The notes: generated by a model not told the origin, from the letters alone. DNA of 37,697 nt from an uncultured Eubacteriales bacterium (GCA_959602365.1 CAUGSS010000024.1:1-37697); one strand, 5' to 3'. Positions 23,639 to 31,685 are shown, counted from the stretch's first letter. Numbers and translations: made by a program.

Positions 23639-24484
23639 ATGGTCAAACTGATCGGAACCATGCTGGCACTGGCCGCCCTGGCGGCCCTGGGTATCTGGCT
23701 CCTCTGGGGAAATACCGCCCTGACGGCCCATGAGATCTCCGTCTCCAGCCCCCGGCTGCCCGGGGCCTTTGACGGCCTTCGGATCGCCCAGGTGTCCGAC
23801 CTGCACAACGCCCAATTTGGGCCGGACAACGCCGGCCTGCTCTCCCTGCTGGAGGAGCGGGCCCCGGACCTGATCCTGCTCACCGGCGATCTGATCGACT
23901 CCCGGCGCACCGATGTGGACACGGCCCTGGCCTTTGCGGCCCGAGCGGCCCGGATCGCCCCCACCTATTACGTCCCGGGCAACCATGAGGCCCGCCTGAC
24001 CTCCGACTTCCCCCGGCTGGAACAGGGGCTGGGGGAGGCGGGGGTGACGGTGCTCCGCAACGGGGCGGTGGAGCTGGAGCGGGCGGGGGAGACCCTGCGG
24101 CTCATCGGCATCGACGATCCGGACTTCGGCACCTGGACGGGCGGGGAGGAGGGCCTGGCCGCCCTGCTGGCCGACCTGGGGGCGGGGGAGGGGTTCACCA
24201 TTTTGCTCTCCCACCGGCCGGAGCTGTTTGAGACCTACGCCGCCGCCGGGGTCGACCTGGCCTTTACCGGCCACGCCCACGGCGGCCAGGTCCGCCTGCC
24301 CCTGGTGGGCGGGCTGTTCGCCCCCCATCAGGGCCTCTTTCCCCGCTACGATGCCGGGCTCTACGCCGCCGGAGAGGCCCGCATGATCGTCTCCCGGGGG
24401 CTGGGCAACAGCATCATCCCCCTCCGGGTGAACAACCGGCCCGAGCTGGTGGTGGCGGAGCTGTCCCGGGGAGAGCGGCCGTGA
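23639..24484 (+). CDS. Membrane-anchored metallophosphoesterase (YkuE-like)
   Basis: The 281 residues have one N-terminal transmembrane anchor (about 5-24) followed by a calcineurin-like phosphoesterase domain. All five metal motifs are present: VSDLHNAQFG (Asp54, His56), TGDLID (Asp84), PGNHEA (Asn115, His116), LSHRPE and TGHAHGGQ. YkuE-type proteins act on phosphoester or UDP-linked substrates at the cell surface; the specific one is unknown. GGGAGGAGG precedes ATG. It lies between the metal ATPase and the TetR unit and seems a separate unit. Confidence 0.9.
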   Translation: MVKLIGTMLALAALAALGIWLLWGNTALTAHEISVSSPRLPGAFDGLRIAQVSDLHNAQFGPDNAGLLSLLEERAPDLILLTGDLIDSRRTDVDTALAFAARAARIAPTYYVPGNHEARLTSDFPRLEQGLGEAGVTVLRNGAVELERAGETLRLIGIDDPDFGTWTGGEEGLAALLADLGAGEGFTILLSHRPELFETYAAAGVDLAFTGHAHGGQVRLPLVGGLFAPHQGLFPRYDAGLYAAGEARMIVSRGLGNSIIPLRVNNRPELVVAELSRGERP

Positions 24485-24511
24485 CCGGCCGGAAAAAATT
24501 TGGCCGGAGGG

Positions 24512-24540
24512 TTGACAAGGCCCTCCGGCGGCAGTATTAT
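24512..24540 (+). promoter_or_regulatory. Promoter of the TetR-family gene
   Basis: TTGACA (24512-24517), a 17-base spacer and TATTAT (24535-24540). The twin palindromes start 7 bases later. Confidence 0.8.
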
Positions 24541-24546
24541 AACAGT

Positions 24547-24569
24547 GTTATATAACGATGTTATATAAC
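24547..24569. promoter_or_regulatory. Twin palindromic operator (GTTATATAAC, GAT, GTTATATAAC)
   Basis: Two identical, perfect 10-bp palindromes (24547-24556 and 24560-24569) are separated by 3 bases, so their centres are 13 bp apart, just over one helical turn. They cover the transcription start and suit cooperative binding by two regulator dimers, most simply the TetR protein encoded 20 bases downstream. Confidence 0.75.
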
Positions 24570-24588
24570 CGGAGGCAGGAGGCCGGAC

Positions 24589-25200
24589 ATGACACAGACC
24601 ACCACGCTGGAACGCATCCACCAGGCCGCCCGGGCGGAATTCCGCGCCCAGGGCTTTCAGCGGGCCTCCCTGCGCAAGATCGTCAAATCGGCGGGGCTGA
24701 CCACCGGCGCCTTCTACGGCTATTACAGCAGTAAGGAGGCCCTCTTCGAGGCCCTGGTGGGGGAGGCCTACGACTACCTGATGGGCCGCTTCCGGGAGGC
24801 CCAGGAGGCCTTCGCCCGGCTGCCCCGGGAGGAGCAGCCCCGGGAGCTGGCCGACTTCTCCGGGATGTGCATGTTCGACATGCTCCACTACGCCTATGAT
24901 CACCTGGAGGCGTGCCAGCTGCTGCTGTGCTGCGCCCAGGGCACCCGCTTCGCCGGTATGATCGACGAGATGGTGGAGATCGAGACCAATGCCACCCATG
25001 CCTATCAGGCAGTGCTGGCGCAGCTGGGCCGCCCCTCCCCGGAGATCGATCCCAAGCTGGAGCATATCCTGATCACCGGGATGTTCCACACCTTTTTCGA
25101 GCTGATCATCCACCAGATGCCGCTGGACCAGGCGGAACAGTACCTGCGGGAGATGCGGGCCTTTTACACCGCGGGCTGGATGAAAATCCTGGGGCAGTAA
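24589..25200 (+). CDS. TetR-family transcriptional regulator
   Basis: The 203-residue protein has the N-terminal TetR helix-turn-helix (about 8-52: RIHQAARAEFRAQGF, SLRKIVKSAGLTTGAFYGYY, SSKEALFEALV) and an all-helical ligand domain containing several cysteines (CQLLLCCAQG near 108-117). The C-terminal end (ITGMFHTFFELIIHQMP) forms the expected dimer region. It probably represses itself through the twin palindrome and, directly or by read-through, the ABC pair that follows. The ligand is unknown. Confidence 0.92.
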   Translation: MTQTTTLERIHQAARAEFRAQGFQRASLRKIVKSAGLTTGAFYGYYSSKEALFEALVGEAYDYLMGRFREAQEAFARLPREEQPRELADFSGMCMFDMLHYAYDHLEACQLLLCCAQGTRFAGMIDEMVEIETNATHAYQAVLAQLGRPSPEIDPKLEHILITGMFHTFFELIIHQMPLDQAEQYLREMRAFYTAGWMKILGQ

Positions 25201-25217
25201 GCCCCTTGATTTTTGAC

Positions 25218-25243
25218 CATAAGTTAGTCAAAACTAACTTATG
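25218..25243. promoter_or_regulatory. Perfect 11-bp inverted repeat upstream of the ABC transporter pair
   Basis: CATAAGTTAGT (25218-25228) and ACTAACTTATG (25233-25243) flank a CAAA centre. It can act as an operator or a small hairpin. The TTAG/CTAA half-sites resemble DtxR/IdeR-type iron boxes. There is no T tract, so termination of tetR here is unlikely. Confidence 0.6.
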
Positions 25244-25302
25244 TATCCCAAAGCAACCTCACGCCCCATCTGAGGGAAGAGGACAGAAACGGAGGAATCG
25301 AG

Positions 25303-27087
25303 TTGAACAAAGCCAACGGAAACAAGGGCTCCAACCTGTCCAGGCTGCTGGGCTATGCGGGGGGCCACAGGTACCTGACCTACGCCTCCTGGGTGCTGTC
25401 GGCGGTCAGCGCGCTGATCGCCCTGGTGCCCTACTGGTACATCTGGCGGATCATCCGGCGGGTGCTGGCCGCCGCCCCGGACTTCAGCCGCTCCCAGGGC
25501 CTGGCAGGGCTGGGGTGGACGGCGGTGGCCTTCGCGGCGCTGGCGGTGCTGGTGTACATCGCCGCGCTGATGTGCTCCCATCTGGGGGCCTTCCGCATCG
25601 CCACCAACCTGCGCATTGAGATGATGGAGCACATCGTCCGCCTGCCCCTGGGGGCGGCGGAGCGCTTCGGCAGCGGCAGGCTGCGCAAGATCGTCAACGA
25701 GTCCAGCGCCGCCACCGAGACCTACCTGGCCCACCAGCTGCCCGACCGGGCCGGGGCCATCGCCACCCCCTGCGGGCTGCTGGCGCTGCTGCTGGTCTTC
25801 GACTGGCGGCTGGGGCTGCTGAGCCTGGCGCCGGTGGCGCTGGCCTTCCTGATCATGATGGCCATGACCGGCGCCTCCATGCAGCAGAAGATGAAGGAGT
25901 ACCAGAACGCCCTGGAGGATATGTCCAACCAGGCGGTGGAGTACGTCCGGGGCATCCCGGTGGTCAAGACCTTCGGCCAGACCATCTTCTCCTTCAAAAA
26001 GTTCAAGGACTCCATCGACCGCTATCAGGTCTGGGTCATCGCCTACACCAGGCAGCTGCGCGCCCCCATGATGTGGTACACCGCCGCCGTCAACGGGGTG
26101 TTCGCCTTTCTGATCGCCGGGGCGCTGGTGATGACCCGGGACGGGGTGAGCGACACCTTCCTGCTCAACCTGCTGTTCTATATCATCATCACCCCGGTGA
26201 TCTCGGTCACCCTGACCCGGATCATGTTCCAGAGCGAAAACGCCATGATCGTGGACGACGCCCTCCGGCGGATGGACAGCGTGCTGGCGCTGAAGCCTCT
26301 GGAGGAGAGCGCCCACCCCCGGCAGCCCCGGGACGGCTCGGTGGAGCTGCGGGACGTGTCCTTCAGCTATGACGGGACACACGACGTGATCCGCCACGTC
26401 TCCCTGTCCGTCCCCGCCGGGGAGACCGTGGCCCTGGTGGGGCCCTCCGGCGGCGGCAAGACCACCCTGGCCAACCTGATGGCCCGCTTCTCCGACCCCC
26501 GGAGCGGCACGGTGTCCATCGGCGGGGTGGACGTGCGGGACATCCCAAAGGAACAGCTCATGGACACGGTGGCCTTTGTGTTCCAGAACAGCCGCCTCAT
26601 AAAGGCCTCTATCTTGGAAAACGTCCGCATGGCCCGGCCCACCGCCACCCGGGCGGAGGTGCTCCGGGCGCTGGAGCGGGCCCAGTGCGGGGACATTCTG
26701 GCCAAGCTGCCCCAGGGGGTGGACACCCTGATCGGCCCCGGAGGGGTCTACCTCTCCGGGGGCGAGCAGCAGCGCATCGCCATCGCCCGGGTGATGCTCA
26801 AGGACGCCCCGGTGGTGATCCTGGACGAGGCCAGCGCCTTCGCCGACCCGGACAATGAGACCCGGGTCCAGGCGGCCTTCGATGATCTGGCCCGGGACAG
26901 GACGGTCATCATGATCGCCCACCGGCTGTCCACCATCGCCAATGTAGACCGGATCCTGGTCATCCAGGATGGGGCCGTGGCGGAGCGGGGCAGCTTCCGG
27001 GAGCTGCTGGAGGGGGACGGGCTGTTCCGCAGGATGTGGGACGACTACCAGACCTCCGTACAGTGGAAGGTCGCCAGGGAGGGCTGA
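25303..27087 (+). CDS. ABC transporter, fused permease/ATPase, YbtP/IrtA-like half
   Basis: The 594-residue exporter-fold half-transporter has six membrane helices (about 20-320) and an ATPase domain (about 345-594). Walker A is GPSGGGKTT with Lys386, the signature is LSGGEQQRIAIARV, Walker B is VVILDEASAFADPDNE, and the switch region is MIAHRLSTI. The GSGRLRKIVNESSAATETYL and AHQLPDRAGAIATP segments in the membrane part look like the YbtP/YbtQ and IrtA/IrtB group, which import ferric siderophores despite an exporter fold. The start is TTG 25303 with GGAGG 7 bases upstream. The partner gene starts 3 bases after its stop, so they form a heterodimer. Drug efflux remains an alternative. Confidence 0.93.
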   Translation: MNKANGNKGSNLSRLLGYAGGHRYLTYASWVLSAVSALIALVPYWYIWRIIRRVLAAAPDFSRSQGLAGLGWTAVAFAALAVLVYIAALMCSHLGAFRIATNLRIEMMEHIVRLPLGAAERFGSGRLRKIVNESSAATETYLAHQLPDRAGAIATPCGLLALLLVFDWRLGLLSLAPVALAFLIMMAMTGASMQQKMKEYQNALEDMSNQAVEYVRGIPVVKTFGQTIFSFKKFKDSIDRYQVWVIAYTRQLRAPMMWYTAAVNGVFAFLIAGALVMTRDGVSDTFLLNLLFYIIITPVISVTLTRIMFQSENAMIVDDALRRMDSVLALKPLEESAHPRQPRDGSVELRDVSFSYDGTHDVIRHVSLSVPAGETVALVGPSGGGKTTLANLMARFSDPRSGTVSIGGVDVRDIPKEQLMDTVAFVFQNSRLIKASILENVRMARPTATRAEVLRALERAQCGDILAKLPQGVDTLIGPGGVYLSGGEQQRIAIARVMLKDAPVVILDEASAFADPDNETRVQAAFDDLARDRTVIMIAHRLSTIANVDRILVIQDGAVAERGSFRELLEGDGLFRRMWDDYQTSVQWKVAREG

Positions 27088-27090
27088 GGA

Positions 27091-28836
27091 ATGCTGCAAA
27101 AATTACAGAGAAGATACGCCCTGTCCGAGCAGGGCGCCAGGGACCTGGTCAAGGGCTGCCTGGCCTGCCTGCTGCAAAACCTGTCCTTCATGGTGCCGGT
27201 GGGGCTGCTCTACCTGCTGGTGGGGGACCTGCTGGCCGGGGGCGGCCGCCATCACCCCGCCCTCTATCTGGCGGGCATCGTGGTCTGCGTGGGGCTGATC
27301 CTGCTGACCACCTGGTTCCAGTACAATGCCACCTATTTCGCCACCTATGTGGAGAGCGGCGTGCGCCGGGTCACCCTGGCGGAGCGGCTGCGCAAGATCC
27401 CCCTGTCCTTCTTCGGCAAAAAGGACCTGGCCGATCTGACCAGCACCATCATGGCCGACTGCACCGTATTGGAGCAGAACTTTTCCCATTACGTCCCGGA
27501 GCTGGCCGGCTCCATCCTCTCCACCGTGCTGGTTGCCCTCAGCCTGTTCTGCTTCGACTGGCGGATGGCGCTGGCTGCGCTGTGGGTGCTGCCGGTCTCC
27601 TTCGCCATCGTGGGCTGCTCCGTCCGGGTGCAGGAAGGGCTCAACCAGAAGGCCATGGACGCCAGGATGGCCTGCGCCGACGGCATCCAGGAGTGCATCG
27701 AGACGGTCCGGGATCTCCGGGCCAACAACGCCGAGGGGGCCTACCTGGAGGGGCTGAAGGCCAAGATCCGGGCGGTGGAGCGCCGCTCCATCCTCAACGA
27801 GTTTGGCCTGGCCGTCTTTGTGGTCTCCGCCTCCCTGATTCTGAAGCTGGGCATCGCCACCGTGGCCCTGGTGGGGTCGGTGCTGCTGGTGGGGGGGAGC
27901 CTGGACGTGCTCACCTTCTTTCTGTTCCTGCTGGTGGCCTCCCGGCTCTATGACCCCCTCCAGAGCGCCCTGCAGAACCTGGCCGCCGTCATCAGCACCC
28001 GGACCAACATCGCCCGGATGAACGAGATCCTCGACCACCCGATCCAGCAGGGGAGCGACGTGCTCACCAACCGGGGCTGCGACATCGTGTTCGACCATGT
28101 GACCTTCTCCTACGGCGGGGGAGAGGCGGTGCTGAAGGATGTCTCCTTTACCGCCAGGCAGGGGGAGGTCACCGCCCTGGTGGGCCCCTCCGGGGGCGGC
28201 AAGACCACCGTGTCCCGGCTGGCCGCCCGGTTCTGGGACGCGGACCGGGGGCGCATCACCGTGGGCGGGATGGACGTGGCCCGAACGGACCCGGAGGCGC
28301 TGCTCTCCCTGTACTCCATCGTGTTCCAGGACGTCACCCTCTTTGACAACACCATCCTGGAGAACATCCGCATCGGCAACCCGGCCGCCAGCGACGAGCA
28401 GGTGCGCTCCGCCGCCCGGCTGGCCAACGTGGACGAGTTCGCGGAGCGGCTGCCCCAGGGCTGGAACACCCCTGTCGGGGAGAACGGCTGCGCCCTCTCC
28501 GGCGGGGAGCGCCAGCGGATCTCCATCGCCCGGGCCTTCCTGAAGAACGCCCCCATCATTCTGCTGGACGAGGCCACAGCGTCCCTGGACGTGGAGAACG
28601 AGACCTTGATCCAGAGCGCCCTCTCCCGGCTGATCCGGGACAAGACGGTGCTGGTCATCGCCCACCGGATGCGCACCGTGGCCGGGGCGGACAAGATCGT
28701 GGTACTGGACCAGGGGGTGGTGGCGGAGCAGGGCAGCCCCGGGGCGCTGCTGGAGCGGGGCGGCCTCTACGCCCACATGGTCTGCCTCCAGACCGAGAGC
28801 CAGAACTGGGCCCTGCCCGGCCCCTCCAAAGCCTGA
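27091..28836 (+). CDS. ABC transporter, fused permease/ATPase, YbtQ/IrtB-like half
   Basis: The 581-residue partner half-transporter has a membrane domain (about 15-310), with IPLSFFGKKDLADLTSTIMADCTVLE in outline near the first coupling region. The ATPase domain has Walker A GPSGGGKTT (Lys371), signature LSGGERQRISIARA, Walker B IILLDEATASLDVENE and switch VIAHRMRTV. Both ATP sites of the heterodimer look competent, since both Walker B motifs end in Asp-Glu. The FFGKKDLADLTS pattern is common in the siderophore-importer-like group. It is co-translated with the upstream half. Confidence 0.93.
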   Translation: MLQKLQRRYALSEQGARDLVKGCLACLLQNLSFMVPVGLLYLLVGDLLAGGGRHHPALYLAGIVVCVGLILLTTWFQYNATYFATYVESGVRRVTLAERLRKIPLSFFGKKDLADLTSTIMADCTVLEQNFSHYVPELAGSILSTVLVALSLFCFDWRMALAALWVLPVSFAIVGCSVRVQEGLNQKAMDARMACADGIQECIETVRDLRANNAEGAYLEGLKAKIRAVERRSILNEFGLAVFVVSASLILKLGIATVALVGSVLLVGGSLDVLTFFLFLLVASRLYDPLQSALQNLAAVISTRTNIARMNEILDHPIQQGSDVLTNRGCDIVFDHVTFSYGGGEAVLKDVSFTARQGEVTALVGPSGGGKTTVSRLAARFWDADRGRITVGGMDVARTDPEALLSLYSIVFQDVTLFDNTILENIRIGNPAASDEQVRSAARLANVDEFAERLPQGWNTPVGENGCALSGGERQRISIARAFLKNAPIILLDEATASLDVENETLIQSALSRLIRDKTVLVIAHRMRTVAGADKIVVLDQGVVAEQGSPGALLERGGLYAHMVCLQTESQNWALPGPSKA

Positions 28837-28851
28837 TCCCGACCACAAAGC

Positions 28852-28883
28852 CGCAGCCCCCAGGCGAACGCCCGGGGGCTGCG
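28852..28883 (+). terminator. GC-rich terminator-like hairpin after the ABC pair
   Basis: CGCAGCCCCCAGGC (28852-28865) pairs with GCCCGGGGGCTGCG (28870-28883), one mismatch in 14, with a GAAC loop. The tail is TGTATTGCG, a weak U tract. It lies between converging genes. Confidence 0.6.
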
Positions 28884-28916
28884 TGTATTGCGTGTATGTG
28901 ATGAATGGCCCCGGCC

Positions 28917-29468
28917 TCAGCGGAGGGAGGCCCCCAGCTGGAAGGCCTGCTGGAGTTCGGGCTTGCCCTGGATGTCGCCGATGTCCCCGTTGCCCCCGGC
29001 CAGCACATGCCCCAGGTTGTCCCAGCGCAGGTGCTCCATCAGGTGGTCGAAGTAGGTCAGCACATCCCCGAAGCCGCTGCCCTCCGCCGCCATCAGCAGC
29101 GCGCCGCCCCGGCCGTGGCCCCGGAGCAGGTTGCCGTCCCCCTCCTCCAGGGCGAAGAGCCGGTCCACCGCGGTGCGGAGCTGGCCGCTCAGGTTCCAAT
29201 AGTACAGGGGAGAGGCTAGCACCACCACGCCGCACTCCTTTACCGCCGGATAGATCTGCCCCATGCCGTCCTTCTGGACGCAGGGACACGTCCGGCTGCT
29301 GTGGCCGCCGAAGCACCCCTTGCAGCCGTGGATGTCCATTCCCTCCAGGAAGAACTCGGTCACGGTGTGGCCCGCGTTCTCCGCGCCCCGGGTAAAGGCT
29401 TCGACCAGGGCGGCGGTGTTGCCGCGTCTGCGGGGGCTGCCGTTCAAAATCACAATGTTCTTGCTCAT
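28917..29468 (-). CDS. Flavodoxin-fold NAD(P)H-dependent FMN reductase / iron-sulfur flavoprotein-like
   Basis: The 183 residues start SKNIVILNGSPRRRGNTAAL, the FMN-phosphate loop of the NADPH-dependent FMN reductase family. A cysteine cluster follows (HGCKGCFGG ... TCPC), as in iron-sulfur flavoproteins and related anaerobe reductases, then VVLASPLYYWNLSGQLR (FMN ring contact). Such proteins move electrons from NAD(P)H or ferredoxin to quinones, oxidants or other acceptors. It is second in a two-gene operon, 15 bases behind its paralogue, with GGAGGGA before ATG. Confidence 0.87.
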   Translation of the reverse strand: MSKNIVILNGSPRRRGNTAALVEAFTRGAENAGHTVTEFFLEGMDIHGCKGCFGGHSSRTCPCVQKDGMGQIYPAVKECGVVVLASPLYYWNLSGQLRTAVDRLFALEEGDGNLLRGHGRGGALLMAAEGSGFGDVLTYFDHLMEHLRWDNLGHVLAGGNGDIGDIQGKPELQQAFQLGASLR

Positions 29469-29483
29469 ATCTGTCCCTCCGCT

Positions 29484-30029
29484 TTAAATCAGGTCCGCCA
29501 GGGCGGCGGCGCGCTGGCAGCCGTCGGTTTTGGCGATGTCGCCCGGGTTCAGGACGCCGGGCACCAGCACCTCGCCCACCAGCTTCCACTTGTTCAGAGC
29601 GGCGGTGCGCTCCATAGGGATGCGCACCCCGTCCAGCACGGTCAGGTCCTCCTCCTCGCAGCAGGCGATCAGGGCGCACGCCTTGCCGGCGATGTCCTTG
29701 CCCCCCACCACCAGGGAGTAGATCCGGTCGATGACGGCCTTGATCTGGGCGGGGATGGAGTACCAGTACACCGGCATGGTGAACACGATGGCGTCCGCCT
29801 CCAGGATGGCCGGGGCGATGGTGTTGAAGTCGTCGTCGAAGGAACATGCCCTGCCGGTGCGGAAGCAGGTCTCACAGGCGTGACAGCCGCCGATGTCCAT
29901 CATAGCCGCATCGAACCGCTGCACGTTGTGACCTTTGGCCTGGGCGGCCTGGATGAAGGCGTCGGTCATGGCGAAGCTGTTGCCGTTTTTCCGGGGGCTG
30001 CCGGTGATTACTACAATGTTTTTGCTCAT
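29484..30029 (-). CDS. Flavodoxin-fold NAD(P)H-dependent FMN reductase
   Basis: The 181-residue paralogue of the downstream protein has SKNIVVITGSPRKNGNSFAM (FMN loop), a cysteine motif GGCHACETCF, and IVFTMPVYWYSIPAQIKAVIDR (FMN binding). GAGGAGGAG before ATG 30029 sets the start, although the frame is open to 30152. It is transcribed first, divergently from the HxlR regulator gene, and its -35 region overlaps the operator-like repeat at 30141-30171, so redox control by that regulator is likely. Substrate unknown; quinone or azo/nitro reduction is plausible. Confidence 0.87.
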   Translation of the reverse strand: MSKNIVVITGSPRKNGNSFAMTDAFIQAAQAKGHNVQRFDAAMMDIGGCHACETCFRTGRACSFDDDFNTIAPAILEADAIVFTMPVYWYSIPAQIKAVIDRIYSLVVGGKDIAGKACALIACCEEEDLTVLDGVRIPMERTAALNKWKLVGEVLVPGVLNPGDIAKTDGCQRAAALADLI

Positions 30030-30116
30030 GCTGCTCTCCTCCTCGTCGGTGCCTTCCGGCCCGGTGCCTGCATTGGCCCCGGCCCGGATTGACTTTGACT
30101 GTCTGTTTATATTATT

Positions 30117-30144
30117 ATTGTAATTGGAATGGGAAGAAAAGCAA
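30117..30144 (-). promoter_or_regulatory. Promoter of the FMN reductase operon
   Basis: Minus-strand TTGCTT (30144-30139), a 16-base spacer and TACAAT (30122-30117). Confidence 0.6.
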
Positions 30145-30171
30145 GTACGCACATTGTAGTGAGATACTTGC
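30141..30171. promoter_or_regulatory. Inverted repeat GCAAGTA / TACTTGC, likely HxlR operator
   Basis: Seven-base perfect arms (30141-30147 and 30165-30171), 17 bases apart, lie between the divergent reductase and regulator genes. The AAGTA/TACTT half-sites resemble those of the YodB/HypR group. The first arm overlaps the reductase -35 element. Confidence 0.6.
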
Positions 30172-30207
30172 CTTTAAGTTCTATACTAACGAAAAGGAGA
30201 GCGTAAA

Positions 30208-30540
30208 ATGAAGAGCAGATGTATTTCCGACGAGTGCTTAGGCACCACCGGCTTCAGCTATACCCTCTCGCTGATCAACGGAAAGTACAAGATGACCATT
30301 CTCTACACATTGATGGAATTTGGGGTGGTGCGCTTCAATGAGATGAAAAAGTATATCGGAAGCATCTCTTACAAGACCCTCAGTTCCACTTTAAAGGAAC
30401 TGGAGGCGGATCAGCTTGTCCACCGGGAGGAGTATCCCCAGATTCCGCCCAAAGTGGAGTACAGCCTGACCGAGCGGGGGAAGTCCCTGATTCCTATCTT
30501 GGACGGCATGTGCGAGTGGGGGGATAAGAACCGGCTGTGA
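30208..30540 (+). CDS. HxlR-family (YodB/HypR-like) transcriptional regulator
   Basis: The 110-residue winged-helix protein has NGKYKMTILYTLMEFGVVRFNEM and ISYKTLSSTLKELEADQL (in outline, 25-70), then the wing VEYSLTERGKSLIPIL. Cys5 and Cys10 at the N-terminus fall where thiol-sensing HxlR proteins keep their redox cysteine. Members sense quinones, diamide or hypochlorite and control adjacent flavin reductases, which matches the divergent pair here. GGAGA precedes ATG by about 8 bases. Confidence 0.92.
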   Translation: MKSRCISDECLGTTGFSYTLSLINGKYKMTILYTLMEFGVVRFNEMKKYIGSISYKTLSSTLKELEADQLVHREEYPQIPPKVEYSLTERGKSLIPILDGMCEWGDKNRL

Positions 30541-30600
30541 TTTGGCCGGATCCTGCACAGGTGAGAGAGCGTATGGTATCGGCAGCAGGCCGGCCGGAGG

Positions 30601-30644
30601 AAAAACCGGGTGGGGCGCCGCGGGATCCAATTCCGCGGCACCCC
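30601..30644 (-). terminator. Hairpin terminator of the amidase gene, shared by the convergent HxlR gene
   Basis: GGGGCGCCGCGG (30612-30623) pairs with CCGCGGCACCCC (30633-30644), one G-U pair. On the minus strand it is followed by CACCCGG and then five Ts (30605-30601). Confidence 0.65.
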
Positions 30645-30671
30645 TGCCGTATGGGACAAGCAAAGGTCTGC

Positions 30672-31595
30672 TCAGGACAGCAGCGCCGCCCAGGTGTTGG
30701 GGCCTACGATGCCGTCTGCCCACAGGCCGCTGTTGTGCTGGAAGGCGCGTACCGCCCGCTCACAGCCCGGACCGAAAATTCCGTCAAATCCGTGGGCGTC
30801 GTATCCACGGGCGTAGAGGGCCCCCTGGATGATGCGGGTCAGGTTGCCCCGGGCGCCCCGGCGGACGTTGACGACGGCGGCCTGGGTCTTGGGCCCCCAG
30901 ATGCCGTCCACATCCAGGTCTGCGCCGAACTGGTCGTTGAGCTCCGTTTGGAACGCCCGGATGGCCGCGGCGCGGGTTCTGGGCCCCCAGATGCCATCCA
31001 CCACCAGGCCTGCGTTGTAGGTGTCGTTGAGCCACATTTGGAACTGAGCGGTGTACCGGCGGGAGACCACCTGGGTGATGCCGTCCACAATGGCGTCGGC
31101 CATCGCCTCCGGGCGGTAGAGGGCCACGTCGTCGGCGTCATCCACAAAGCAGCACTCCACCAGCAGGGCGGGGGCGCGGGTGTTCCTGAGCACATAAAGC
31201 CTGGGGCGTTCAGTCACTCCGCGGTCTGTAAAGCCCAGGTCGGCGATGTCCTGGACGATCTGCCGGGCGTAGGGGAGGGCGGCGCTGTCCAAGCTGTAGA
31301 CCAGCACTTCGGTGCCGGTGGTCACCCCGTCCCCCAGCAGATCATTGGCCCCGGCGTTGAAGTGGATGGATACCTCCAGATCCGCCGGGTGGCTGTTGCT
31401 GTTGTAGACGATGTTCTGCAGGTTTTCCCGCTGGGTGAGACCTGTCTCGTCGGTGGTGTCGTTGACGGTATAGGCCAGGGAGCGCAGCTTGGAAATCACC
31501 AGGTTTTTGACCCTGCGGGCTTCCACCTGCTCGTCAATCAGTCCGACGGCCCCGGCGGCGTTGGCGTTGTGCCCGGCGTGTACGTTTATGACCAT
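30672..31595 (-). CDS. N-acetylmuramoyl-L-alanine amidase with peptidoglycan-binding repeats
   Basis: Cleaves the amide bond between MurNAc and the stem peptide. The 307 residues hold an Amidase_3 domain (about 1-175) with zinc ligands His9 (INVHAGHN), Glu22 (IDEQVEAR) and His78 (VSIHFNA) and catalytic Glu147 (LLVECCFVDD). Two to three peptidoglycan-binding repeats follow (VDGIWGPRTRAA near 199, VDGIWGPKTQAA near 229, FDGIFGPGCERAVRAFQ near 270). There is no signal peptide or membrane anchor. It therefore resembles mother-cell lysis amidases of spore formers (CwlC type) or phage endolysins, which need cell lysis or a holin. No phage genes are nearby. GGGAGG lies before ATG. Confidence 0.92.
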   Translation of the reverse strand: MVINVHAGHNANAAGAVGLIDEQVEARRVKNLVISKLRSLAYTVNDTTDETGLTQRENLQNIVYNSNSHPADLEVSIHFNAGANDLLGDGVTTGTEVLVYSLDSAALPYARQIVQDIADLGFTDRGVTERPRLYVLRNTRAPALLVECCFVDDADDVALYRPEAMADAIVDGITQVVSRRYTAQFQMWLNDTYNAGLVVDGIWGPRTRAAAIRAFQTELNDQFGADLDVDGIWGPKTQAAVVNVRRGARGNLTRIIQGALYARGYDAHGFDGIFGPGCERAVRAFQHNSGLWADGIVGPNTWAALLS

Positions 31596-31656
31596 TTCAA
31601 AGCCTCCCTCGCGGTCTCCGGCCGGAGCGGCTGCCGGCTCGGGTACAGATACATAC

Positions 31657-31685
31657 TATTTTATGCGCATTTCAGGCTGTGGTGC
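31657..31685 (-). promoter_or_regulatory. Possible σK-type promoter of the amidase gene
   Basis: On the minus strand GCAC (31685-31682), a 16-base gap and CATAAAATA (31665-31657) fit the σK pattern (AC, about 16-17 bases, CATAnnnTA), about 60 bases before the amidase ATG. No good σ70 pair is seen. The motif is short, so this is tentative. Confidence 0.3.

Noticed and set aside
21460..29847. Several long minus-strand frames opposite the metal ATPase and the ABC pair
   Set aside because: They have biased Gly/His/Gln/Arg composition, no domains and no ribosome sites, and lie exactly over well-supported plus-strand genes.
30672..31595. The amidase as a prophage endolysin
   Set aside because: No holin, portal, terminase, integrase or other phage gene lies in the window. 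The flanks are ordinary chromosomal genes, so a cellular amidase is simpler.
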